From NCBI GenBank assembly GCA_003118195.1, contig BEXV01002325.1:16857-27086 (forward strand): 10,230 bases of DNA, given 5' to 3'. Position 1 is the first letter of the stretch; every line of letters begins with the position of its first letter. Position numbers and translations under genes: made by a program. Below the pieces are notes generated by a model. The model made no database searches and had not been told where the DNA came from. It saw only the letters and a list, made by a program, of their open reading frames with translations. The stretch is from Hemicentrotus pulcherrimus (lineage: Eukaryota; Echinodermata; Echinoidea; Camarodonta; Strongylocentrotidae). Shown piece after piece: positions 1 to 7,015 of the stretch.

Positions 1-32
<32 letters not shown>
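1..32. repeat. (CT)16 dinucleotide microsatellite
   Basis: Uninterrupted CT repeat starting at the first base of the window and ending before ctaggttacc. It may extend beyond the left edge. Seen directly. Confidence 0.98.
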
Positions 33-33
<1 letters not shown>

Positions 34-497
34 GGTTACCCTCCTAGGCTCCACTTTCTAGTCCCCCACTCTCCCGGTCTCTTCCTTGATGACAGTCATA
101 ACATATTTCTGTGAAGCACTTTCCTTTGAGCATATTTTTTTTCCCACGCAAAGAATGTGGTTATTTATCTTGGCACAAACTTTCGTCACTGACTCCAGTA
201 CCGACCACGCATGGTAGTACTTTAAGAAGCGATGTACAGTGCAACCAACCCTGACATAAGGAAGTATATGTATTTCATAAGTTATCATAACAACAAAATC
301 CAATGACCAGTCTCATGCTGACATCATTATAAACACATACATGAGTATACTGTACCAGCACAAGCCGATAATGCTTGTAATTAGAATATTAATTTCACAT
401 TTTCTGCTTCACCGGCCGTGACGTGTCAAAAAAGGAAAAAAGAGTAGCCGTACGATATTATACGTGTACTACAATTATTATTGGTTCGATATACGCT
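33..497. other. Unique-looking non-coding stretch
   Basis: I see no gene, recognisable repeat family or strong hairpin here. The only long frame (minus strand, 58-303) encodes low-information sequence with no motif I recognise. The area just before the 498-731 frame's stop codon has no minus-strand AATAAA signal, so it does not help to define a 3' end for that frame. Confidence 0.6.
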
Positions 498-731
498 CTA
501 GCTTTCAGAGTCCACCGTATGTATGTCCTGGCATGTATATCGGTCTTTAATAAGCCATCCAATATAGTTCCGATTGTGTTTTAACACTTCTTGTAATGAA
601 TAACCAGATTTAATGGATTTTGAGTTGCAGTAGATTCGTTTTCCATATTGGTAATTTGGTAAGATCTTATTCCTAGAGAGGCTCTTTGCAATCTGACATG
701 CCTCTATTTCTTCAACTGATACTCCGGACAT
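498..731 (-). CDS. Candidate protein fragment, weakly like ExoX C-terminal motif
   Basis: A 77-codon frame from ATG at 731 to TAG at 498. Its first part is EE/IEA-rich and polar. Residues about 42-63 read SGYSLQEVLKHNRNYIGWLI, which resembles the small 'GK..G.sLeEV...d..Yl.WLl' motif seen in the ExoX-like C-terminal and DUF3820-type domains attached to nucleases in bacteria, viruses and some mobile elements. The family's usual F/YGKYKGK start is only partly present (YQYGKRIYCN, about residues 28-37), with an apparent insertion before the SLQEV part. Stops TAA and TGA lie just upstream in frame, so the frame is not open to the left. It could be a lone exon, a decayed mobile-element or viral fragment, or chance. 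No nuclease active-site region is present. The family match comes from memory of the motif and was not searched. Confidence 0.2.
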   Translation of the reverse strand: MSGVSVEEIEACQIAKSLSRNKILPNYQYGKRIYCNSKSIKSGYSLQEVLKHNRNYIGWLIKDRYTCQDIHTVDSES

Positions 732-940
732 TCTTCATTATTTAGATAATGCTTGTCTGAGGTTTACCTGAAATAGACATCCATACACAAAGCAGACTTG
801 ACTTACATGGTTGATTTCTGACAAAATTTAAACATAACTTGGTAGCTTTCTAGTATTTGCATACGAATATCACAGAAGAAATATTACTTGAAAGGATCTT
901 TAAAAGAAATAGATGAAAAGTATGAATCAAACGTTTGTCT
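732..940. other. Non-coding stretch before MITE copy A
   Basis: AT-rich sequence with no coding signal. A possible element start, TTAAAAGAAATAG near 901, resembles the TTAAAAGAGAAGG terminus of the family-2 copy ending at 1786. If real, copy A would be an internally deleted element of about 240 bp. The similarity is too short to fix the boundary. Confidence 0.45.
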
Positions 941-1137
941 GTAGTCCCATATACCTATTTCTGTGTCTTTTGCAAGGAAACTTCGGTAAGATTAATTAAA
1001 TTGTATTATCATTTGATAATTACACAACTTAACACTATACAACTGTCCTGTAAACGGCATAATCAACCTTTCCCCACATGTTTCCCAACACTTTCATTCA
1101 AAAACGCATGACCAAAACTCAACCTCACCTTTATTGA
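941..1137 (+). mobile_element. Family-2 MITE, copy A (partial/diverged)
   Basis: Starts at gtagtcccatatac and ends around acgcatgaccaaaactcaac followed by cacctttattga. These same landmarks, in the same order, occur in copies at 3272-3479 and 8178-8366, and in reverse at 1430-1613. The middle is more diverged than in the other copies, and the terminal TTAA appears decayed to TTGA (1134-1137). It carries no coding capacity. The right half of the family is recognised clearly; the left boundary is not resolved. Inferred to be a non-autonomous DNA transposon. Confidence 0.65.
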
Positions 1138-1280
1138 ACATAATTATAACAAAATGAAGAAGAAACACACTTGTAAGTTGTATGGACAGTCAGGTCCCGA
1201 CTTGAAATGAAACTGGTAAAATGCAGAAAAGAGATGTTCGTATATGCATGACATTTTAGGTATAATCGATATGGTATCTG

Positions 1281-1786
1281 GAAATGTAAAGTTGAGTACT
1301 GGGACCTGTTTCACAAAGTCTTTTTTTTCAATGACAAACTGTCTATAACCAATCAGAAGCAAGGAGTTCACTAGCTTATAACAAAAACCGTCATTTGTCA
1401 CAGATGACAAGTTTTGTGAAATGGGGCCCGCGTGTCATGCGATTGCATTGTGAAAGAAACTGTGTGGAAGCGATATGAAAAGGTTGATCATGAAGAAGCA
1501 CATACGTATTGATGTATACTTTCAGGTTTTGAAATCATCAGCATGAGAAGAAATTGGCTCCATCTTGCTTAAGGTCATATGCAATGTACACAGAAATGTG
1601 TTTATGGGACTACATAATCATGTTTCACGATAGAGTAGTCCATAACCTTTAGCTTTACATGTCATATCTCGAATATGGGGGCAATTGAAGAGCCGCCCCT
1701 TTTCAGGGGACATTTTTTCTTTCTTCCATACTTACATCCTAAGAAAGAAAAAAGCATCCTTTCAAGAACTCAACCTTCTCTTTTAA
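1281..1786 (-). mobile_element. Family-2 MITE, copy B, interrupted by another element
   Basis: Reverse-orientation copy. Read on the minus strand it starts with TTAA (1783-1786), continues AAGAGAAGGTTGAGTTCTTG, passes through ctgaaaag...ggctcttcaa...cccccatattc (also present in copy C at about 3181-3215 as ctgaaaagcatggctctccaa...cctccatattc), then gtagtcccata (1613 backwards) and caatcgcatgac. At that point the sequence switches to the nested element at 1301-1429. The element's own terminus resumes at 1281-1300 as a degenerate taaagttgagtactgg. Removing the 129-bp insert gives about 377 bp, close to the 386 bp of copy C and 373 bp of copy D. It has no coding capacity. Confidence 0.8.
1301..1429. 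mobile_element. 129-bp inverted-repeat element nested in copy B
   Basis: The ends are GGGACCTGTTTCACAAAGT (1301-1319) and the complement of GGGCCCCATTTCACAAAAC (1411-1429); 14 of 19 positions match, including TTTCACAAA. The interior contains aaccaatcagaagcaagg and tgtcacagatgaca. This arrangement matches a MITE type I recall from marine deuterostome genomes (GGGCCCGTTTCACAAAG ends), whose superfamily I cannot name with confidence. It splits a family-2 element, so it inserted later. I could not define a clean target-site duplication. Confidence 0.7.
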
Positions 1787-1797
1787 TTAGGACATTA

Positions 1798-1798
<1 letters not shown>

Positions 1799-1830
<32 letters not shown>
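1799..1830 (+). repeat. AATGAG-led (GA)n tract, left arm
   Basis: Sequence aat followed by an unbroken GA run to 1830. The reverse complement of this arrangement, CT run then att, occurs at 2324-2351 on the far side of the family-1 MITE. Confidence 0.95.
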
Positions 1831-1833
<3 letters not shown>

Positions 1834-1875
1834 ATGTGGGTGATAACCTTCATAATGACTCTACGTCAATTGGTC

Positions 1876-2260
1876 TTAAAGGGATCGTTTAACAATGTTA
1901 AATCTGAGATAGACGGCCCTGCGTGTTATCAGTGTCCGTGATATGGTGTAATATTGAAGCCCTAAAAAAATTGCGCTTCACAATGATCAAGAAGTGCGTT
2001 AAAAAAATAAAAATCTTTGAGTGACCGGTTTTACCATACTCGTTTTCCCCAATAGATTGTAGTGTTATGAAAACCGTCAGGCGAACGGTTTTCATAATTT
2101 GTAATTCCAATCATAAATATCTTGATAATCAGGCAGGCGATCGGCTTGTAAAAGTCATGGGGTTTCTGACTGACCTAAAGGTTTATCATTATCATTGCAT
2201 CATGAGCTAAATCCAGAATTTTGTTTCAGAATCTGAGACAAAGTTACCGGATCCCTTTAA
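1876..2260 (+). mobile_element. Family-1 TTAA-bounded MITE, copy 1
   Basis: A 385-bp element including both TTAA sites (1876-1879 and 2257-2260). The perfect inverted terminus is CTTAAAGGGATC / GATCCCTTTAAG (1875-1886 and 2250-2261), followed by weaker terminal similarity (TAAC, TGT and TCTGA blocks on both sides). There is an internal 13-bp hairpin at 2065-2097. A reverse-orientation relative at 8715-9078 shows most of the same sequence end to end. The TTAA boundary in both copies suggests a TTAA target duplication, as in piggyBac-type transposition, but the AGGGATC terminus is not a canonical piggyBac end, so the superfamily assignment is tentative. No protein is encoded; minus-strand frame 1898-2110 is a by-product. 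Confidence 0.85.
2065..2097 (+). repeat. Internal hairpin of family-1 copy 1
   Basis: Perfect 13-bp stem TTATGAAAACCGT (2065-2077) and its complement (2085-2097), with 7-base loop caggcga. Seen directly. The equivalent position in copy 2 also forms a hairpin. Confidence 0.9.
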
Positions 2261-2323
2261 GAGGATATCGACACCTGCTTACATTCTCTGCTCATTACGT
2301 ATGCAAAAAGAAACGATACCAAC

Positions 2324-2351
2324 CTCTCTCTCTCTCTCTCTCTCTCTCATT
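2324..2351 (+). repeat. (CT)n tract ending in ATT, right arm
   Basis: CT run at 2324-2348 followed by att. It is the reverse complement of the AATGAGAG... tract at 1799-1830, so the two could pair as a stem enclosing about 490 bp that contains the family-1 MITE. Confidence 0.95.
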
Positions 2352-2476
2352 CACTCTTTCTACCCTCCATGATATCTGCTTCTATACTCAAGCAAAATAA
2401 TGAAATCAAAAGAAAACTTAATTGTTTATTATATATTATCAGCATAACAAGCAATATGATACAAGAAACTTCTATA

Positions 2477-2597
2477 CAGTCAAACCTGTCTGTTAAGGCC
2501 ACAAAAAGTGGCCACTATATAGGTGGATTTTTAAGGTTCGTCAACACACATTGGGTGACCGCACTAGAGAGGTGGTCACTAAAAAAAGGTTTGACTG
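2477..2597 (+). mobile_element. 121-bp MITE with CAGTCAAACCT ends
   Basis: Perfect 11-bp inverted ends CAGTCAAACCT (2477-2487) and AGGTTTGACTG (2587-2597). Inside are gtggccact (2509-2517), gggtgaccgc and gaggtggtcact, a repeated 'ggtggccact'-like unit. A TA precedes the left end, while AA follows the right end, so a TA target duplication is only half preserved. CAGT termini plus TA targets are typical of pogo/Tigger-like Tc1-mariner elements, and I recall this exact end sequence as common in marine invertebrate genomes. It is non-coding; the 120-codon plus frame at 2369-2731 simply reads through it. Confidence 0.75.
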
Positions 2598-3017
2598 AAT
2601 ATTGGTCGCACTTATTAGATATCAAGCTCATATTCGCAACAACAACATTTCATTATTTCCAGGAGTCTTCTGGTAAAACACAGGGCCGATTCTTTCGCTT
2701 TAAAAGCCAACAATATTTTTTTTGTGAATAGATTCATTGACACAATTATTATTAAACTCTTGATTTTGCGATTATGACTCCTCATACACTTTTGTGTGTG
2801 TCCCCAGACGTTAGAAAGTGTCGGCTTCATCAAATATAAGCCACAGAGCTAGCACTAAAGAAGCATGGCGGCGTCTCACTGTACACAGTTAGTCTGAGAG
2901 CCGAGACTCGAAAGAAATACAGTATCAATACCAGACGAAAAGAAGTCCAATACATTGGCTGGGCACTGTGCAATATGTCGAAACTCGAGAGAAAGAGGTA
3001 CACAAAGTGTTTGGTTA
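2598..3017. other. Non-coding stretch
   Basis: No coding signal beyond short accidental frames (minus 2615-2833 and 2876-3064). No dispersed repeat in this window shares the sequence. Nothing else is recognised. Confidence 0.55.
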
Positions 3018-3052
3018 AACCATGGACCTACTACTCTAGTAGGTCCATGGTT
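3018..3052 (+). repeat. Perfect 16-bp hairpin with 3-base loop
   Basis: Left arm AACCATGGACCTACTA (3018-3033), loop ctc, right arm TAGTAGGTCCATGGTT (3037-3052). All 16 pairs are perfect. The CCATGGACC/GGTCCATG core recurs at 7357-7379. It could be the remains of a foldback element or extrude as a cruciform; no flanking duplication was seen. Confidence 0.9.
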
Positions 3053-3093
3053 AAACTTGTCCATATCATTCCAACATAAGCCGTTATTAAGAA

Positions 3094-3479
3094 TTCAAGA
3101 GAAGGTTGAGGTGAAAAATTATTTGTGAGCATTATCATTGTTAACGTGTACTTGTGGGGGATCAGAGAAAATATGTTACCTGAAAAGCATGGCTCTCCAA
3201 ATACCTCCATATTCTAAATGTAATAAGTAACAACTTTAAAATGAGGCCCGATTTTTATGCCACATGTTTGTGTAGTCCCATATACATCTTTCTGTGTACA
3301 GTGCTTGCAACTTTACCAAGACTGGGCCAGATTTCTTATCATTTTGAATTTTTGATGACTCCAAAACCTTGCAGTACATACCAATACTTATATGGTACAT
3401 GATCAACTTTTTTCTGATCGATTCCACATCGTTTCTTTCACATTGCAATCGAATGACCAGAACTCAACTTTATCTTTAA
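3094..3479 (+). mobile_element. Family-2 MITE, copy C
   Basis: A 386-bp copy with diverged ends: TTCAAGAGAAGGTTGAG on the left (TTAA decayed to TTCA) and gaactcaactttatctTTAA on the right (TTAA at 3476-3479). It shares the left-half block ctgaaaagcatggctctccaa with copy B and the right-half landmarks gtagtcccatatacatcttt, gatcgattccac and cgtttctttcac with copy D (8178-8366). The minus frame 3236-3448 is antisense to the element and is not a gene. No protein is coded. Confidence 0.8.
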
Positions 3480-3858
3480 ACTTGCCATTTGATTAATAGA
3501 AGAAAATGGGTCTGTGGTTAGACACTAGACGCGGCCCCAGTGGTGTATTAATGAGAGTCGGAGTCTTGTTTGGCTGAGCGCAATTCGATTTAGGCGGGAA
3601 CAAGGGTGGATGTGAAGTTAGTCAGATTGAAGGTGTCGTCTGCGACACTTAGCAGCGCAGACAGGCCAGCGCTCTTTTGTTTTGGACCTTTATTAGAAGT
3701 AATGTGTGAAATGAAGGGAGTTATAAATACTGTAATCCATACACACTGGTTTGCCTTCAAGACATGACATCACATGGGGCATTGCATTTTCGTGCTACCT
3801 TGTAAACATGTACAGGTACAACGTGTAAGAAATGCACGTTGCAGACGTGGCGTTATTA
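3480..3858. other. Non-coding stretch with two overlapping short hairpins
   Basis: No gene is seen. A GGCGGGAA motif (3593-3600) matches the E2F core by eye. The pairs gtgtcg/cgacac (3633-3638, 3643-3648) and gtctgcg/cgcagac (3638-3644, 3656-3662) are short inverted repeats that cannot both form at once. A 7-bp inverted repeat caacgtg/cacgttg lies near 3818-3840. All are short enough to be chance. Confidence 0.45.
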
Positions 3859-3970
3859 GGGACTTTTAGATTTGCGTGGACAGAAACGTGTGAAGTCCAT
3901 TCAAGGCAGTGCATTAAAAGGACGTCGACCGTAGCAATCCACATTGTCTTTGTGCGAATCTAAAAGTCCC
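3859..3970 (+). mobile_element. GGGACTTTTAGATT foldback element, copy 1
   Basis: A 112-bp element with perfect inverted ends GGGACTTTTAGATT and AATCTAAAAGTCCC. A TA lies directly outside each end (3857-3858 and 3971-3972), consistent with a TA target duplication. The interior includes ggacgtcgaccgtagcaatccac, which aligns with ggacgtcacacgtagcagtccac in the copy at 5246-5348. The TA flanks suggest a Tc1-mariner-type MITE, but this is inference. No coding capacity. Confidence 0.78.
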
Positions 3971-3972
3971 TA

Positions 3973-4450
3973 TTCTCAATGCGTCTGTACTTGCGTTAAT
4001 AAATTCGTACATGCGCCAGGAATTCGATGCAAAATTGTCAATGTTTGTTTCACATGAATTCACCGTTCAGATGAATATGAGTCTGACATGACGCTTCAGT
4101 TATTGACGCAGTCTTGCGTTAGAGAAATGAAAATGACGCAATCCTACGTCAGGCACATGAAATCACGTGTGTGTCACGGGCATTAGGCATTCGTCGAAGG
4201 TTCATCTCAAATCCGAAGGGAATAATGAAGGTTTTGATGGAAATGACGTTGATTCTAACGAACTTCAAGGGTGTCCTCGCATCGGGGAAACACGAATGAC
4301 AAACTAAGGAGTGATCAAATTCATATACTCAACATGAACCCTTGTTCTCAACGGGGTAATATGACCCTCTGAGAGTTGAAAGAGAGGCATGTAAAAGAAA
4401 TATCAAATTCATATTCTTTGGTGATGTTTGTGTGATTGCCTGACCCGGCT
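3973..4450. other. Non-coding stretch with clustered TGACG motifs
   Basis: No gene is seen. TGACG or its complement appears about five times between 4088 and 4250 (ATF/CREB half-site by sequence), partly as the direct repeat annotated at 4104-4163. Otherwise unremarkable. Confidence 0.5.
4104..4163 (+). repeat. Two imperfect 30-bp direct repeats
   Basis: Units 4104-4133 and 4134-4163 both begin TGACGCA and end near AATGAAAA or CATGAAAT. Within each, the first bases are partly complementary to the middle (tgacgca...tgcgtta; tgacg...cgtca), so each unit is a small imperfect palindrome. Seen directly. Confidence 0.65.
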
Positions 4451-4487
4451 AAAATAGCTTGAAAGGAGAAAAATAGCTTGAAAAGAG
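4451..4487 (+). repeat. Short tandem duplication, AAAATAGCTTGAAA unit
   Basis: Units 4451-4468 and 4469-4487 share aaaatagcttgaaa followed by a purine-rich gag ending. This is a recent-looking local duplication of about 18-19 bp. Confidence 0.85.
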
Positions 4488-5245
4488 GAAAGGGGAAAGT
4501 ATATAACGTATTCATTGTAGCAGTGTGTTTACCTAGACTAAACAGAGACGTAAATTATCCCAACCTCCAGATTTCATCGCTCATAATCTAGGAAGGAAGG
4601 CACGATTCTTATTTTCTTATGTTTCTCCCCGAAGATCGGGTTGCGTAATGGGAGAATGAGCAAGCGATCTCAGAGTATTATGCATGCAGATTGGATACAC
4701 TGAACACTGAAGGATGGAGACGTGGGATGTAGTCGACTGCAGAACACTGGAATTAAAAAAGGGGAATACGACGGGTTCGAAAATGATGGAGGAAAGACCA
4801 CAGAAGAGATAGCGAGGGTTAAATTAAAAGAGGACTTAATCACGAGGAAGACACGTTACGAAAGATGATCATGATCATAACTGAAATAACTACTATTTTT
4901 ATTATTGCTTAAATGGTAGAGGAGTATATCAATACTCTCCTCGGTGTATGACATAATAGAAAAAGTATCAGCACTTCCAATGAAAAATAGATCACTGTTT
5001 TTCTTGTTATTAATATTGCATCACATTTACAATCCGATATTCTATTGTGTTACCTAAACCAAGTAAGGAACGGAAAAGTAAAGTTACATTACGAGTGCGT
5101 AATCAGCTGATGGCAAACTGTGAAAGCACTTTGTAAGACTTTGTATTTAAAACCATTTATTCCTAAACGCGGATTGTGTAAGGCAAGGCTTCATGTGTAC
5201 ATTTCTGCGAGGCAAGGACCGTCCTAGTTCTGAGTATAACCATCA
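4488..5245. other. Non-coding stretch
   Basis: No frame of interest on either strand and no repeat shared elsewhere in the window. A small imperfect hairpin, gaggagtat / atactctcctc with a 2-base bulge, lies at about 4918-4943. Nothing further is seen. Confidence 0.55.
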
Positions 5246-5348
5246 GGGACTTTTAGATGTGTCCACTACGTCGACGTGCAGATCTAACAGTGCCTTAAAT
5301 GGACGTCACACGTAGCAGTCCACTATGTCGACGTGCAAAACAAATCCC
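5246..5348 (+). mobile_element. GGGACTTTTAGAT element, copy 2 (decayed right end)
   Basis: Starts GGGACTTTTAGAT like the 3859-3970 element and shares its right-half interior (cagtgccttaaatggacgtc versus cagtgcattaaaaggacgtc). The complementary right terminus is not intact: it reads aaaacaaatccc where aatctaaaagtccc is expected. The motif gtccactaYgtcgacgtgca occurs twice inside (about 5261-5280 and 5319-5336), which copy 1 lacks in that form. Flanking TA is absent. Confidence 0.65.
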
Positions 5349-5728
5349 AAATGTCTAACCTTATGACATCGTGGTTTACAGGCAGGTATACGAACACTTG
5401 TCAGTCGATGTACGTAACCATGTCTGCACTGTGAGACTAGGCTAGCAGCACACGACATAGGCTCTGCACTAGTAAGCTACTCCTGGCACAGCCAGAAACT
5501 GACGGAGCTAGGCTCTGCTCAAGGCTTTATAAATTGGGGGAAAGTGTCAAATCAGAGTCTATGCGTGCAGACTAACGACAGCGTGTGTTCAGACAAATAA
5601 ATATTAACTAGGTGAAGGTCTAAACCAATGCCCTACTTTTGTTGATGGACTACCTTCGCGTTCAGCCTGCCAGAATTTCATCGTATACGAGAAGCGTACA
5701 GCTGTACAATAATTCCCCCAGTGTGAAC
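5349..5728. other. Non-coding stretch
   Basis: No gene is recognised. A TATA-like ctttataaatt occurs near 5525, with no coding region downstream to give it meaning. The phrase taggctctgc recurs (about 5458 and 5510). The minus frame 5604-5834 has no recognisable domain and crosses into the candidate element to the right. Confidence 0.5.
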
Positions 5729-5966
5729 GTCGTATAACAGAACGTTGTATAGCGAAACGCCAATTTGAGCATCGTTTCAAACGAAAACTCGACAAAGAAT
5801 CATGGTCCCGATCTACTAGTAGTCTGAACGCCATATCGCACAGAAATCAAATAGCTGGGCGGGGCTTATCGTCTTGTCAAATGACCTCTTCAAAATGAAT
5901 TTCTTTATACGATGTTGTGTTTTTGTCCGTACGCTCATTTCGCTTTACGATGATTCTTTATACAAC
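5729..5966. mobile_element. Possible decayed pogo/Tigger-like inverted-repeat element
   Basis: The complement of 5729-5757 reads TTTCGCTATACAACG followed by ttctgttatacgac. The plus strand at 5938-5966 reads TTTCGCTTTACGATG followed by attctttatacaac. These inverted 29-base segments agree at 21 positions. Phrases such as 'CGCTATACAACG' are what I recall from ends of Tigger-type elements in animals. The true ends were not found. A GGGCGGGGC motif (5857-5865) lies between the arms. Weak evidence. Confidence 0.35.
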
Positions 5967-6243
5967 ATTTTTTTTTTTTAAACGAGTTTTCAATATACAC
6001 CTCATATTTCCTCATAGTCTGAACAGATTTCACATCTAGGAAAATAAGAGGAATTACTAAACCCAGCTACGTAAACTAAGGTCCCACACGACTCGTAGAA
6101 GATGCGTGATGGACTGATCAGTAATAAGCAACATCTTCTTTTATCTCACGACAAGTTATTTCAGAGGGTGTGTTTCGTAAATAGCACTTATTTATAGAAA
6201 TTAACTTTTGTATACAAGAGTTCCGTTTATAGCATTGAAGATT
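5967..6243. other. Non-coding stretch, begins with poly-T
   Basis: A T run near 5968-5980 is followed by AT-rich sequence. No repeat family or coding signal is seen. Confidence 0.5.
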
Positions 6244-6381
6244 AGAGAGAGAGGGAGACGGGGAAGTGGGGGAGATAGAGAGAAAGATATATGCATATAT
6301 AGAGAGAGAGAGATAGAGAGAGAGAGAGAGGGGAGAGACAGAAAGAGAGGGGGAGGTGAGAAACAAAGAGGACGAGAGATT
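6244..6381 (+). repeat. Purine-rich GA/GGGA/GATA low-complexity tract
   Basis: Nearly all purine on the plus strand apart from short interruptions (atatatgcatatat near 6288-6301). It is made of GA runs with GGGA and GATA variants. The frames crossing it (plus 6208-6417, minus 6118-6366) are repeat translations of RE/ER or SL type and are not genes. Confidence 0.95.
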
Positions 6382-6797
6382 TGGAAGGATAATTTAGTGG
6401 AACAGATTTATAGATAGAAAGCTAGATAAATTGTGGATACAGAATGATCAAATTGATAGCAGTAGATATGGCATGGAGACCATCGTCTGTATTGGATTTC
6501 TTCGAAATCCCATCAGGATAATACCTGTGACGGTTGGCCATCAATTTGTCAAAATCCATGGTAATCACAAAATTGATGTGGACAGAAATATTGCACATAC
6601 AGCGATGGATGGGAGTATGGAAGAATAGAGTTTTAAAGAATAGAAATCGCTACGCACAATACACGAAAGAATATATTCGAATTCACGGATACCGGATAGA
6701 AGTTTTAAAAAATAATAAATAGGGTGCTTTTATGTTATTTCGAGATTCCTTGAAATATAATAGCATTTTTGAAGATTATGATACTCTATTACAACTG
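6382..6797. other. Non-coding stretch
   Basis: Two short overlapping plus frames (6431-6628 and 6534-6722) have no recognisable motif. A 7-bp hairpin ggatttc/gaaatcc lies near 6494-6510. No further structure is seen. Confidence 0.5.
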
Positions 6798-7015
6798 GTT
6801 GGTTAATTCGCATTCGTCAACAAAATTGGAGAAAAAAAAAAACATGCTCAATTCATTCTGGGACTGTCAGTCTTGTTTTAATAAACCTTAATTGAAATTG
6901 ATTGATTTGAGTTGGTGATTTCACATTCGTCTACATATTTGAAGAAGAAATAAACTTTATTTCAGTGTGTGACTGTCAGTCATCAAACCTTGATTATGTT
7001 AAATGAGTTCAACCG
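6798..7015 (+). repeat. Diverged tandem duplication, period about 110 bp
   Basis: Unit 1 (about 6798-6908) and unit 2 (about 6909-7015) share, in order, gttggt(t/g)a, CATTCGTC (6811) versus CATTCGTC (6924), an A-rich segment, GACTGTCAGTC (6862 versus 6971) and AAACCTTRATT. The offset drifts from 113 to 109 bases, showing small indels since duplication. No third unit is seen on either side. Confidence 0.75.

Noticed and set aside
1898..2110. Peptide similar to the one at 8853-9086, suggesting a conserved small protein
   Set aside because: Both frames translate the same family-1 MITE in matching orientation relative to the element. Similarity follows from repeat ancestry, and the hairpin arms and indels show no codon-type conservation.
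2369..2731. Longest frame in the window (120 codons, plus strand)
   Set aside because: It reads straight through the 2477-2597 MITE, including both inverted ends, and shows no domain; it is a chance opening.
4769..4779. GGTTCGAAAAT as an RNA polymerase III B box of a tRNA or SINE
   Set aside because: The final C positions of the B box are missing and no A box or cloverleaf is found upstream.
5522..5536. TATA-box-like ctttataaattgg as a promoter
   Set aside because: AT-rich DNA produces this motif often and no coding region or initiator follows.
6208..6417. Arg/Glu-rich frame that might be a repetitive protein
   Set aside because: It is the translation of the GA-rich low-complexity tract.
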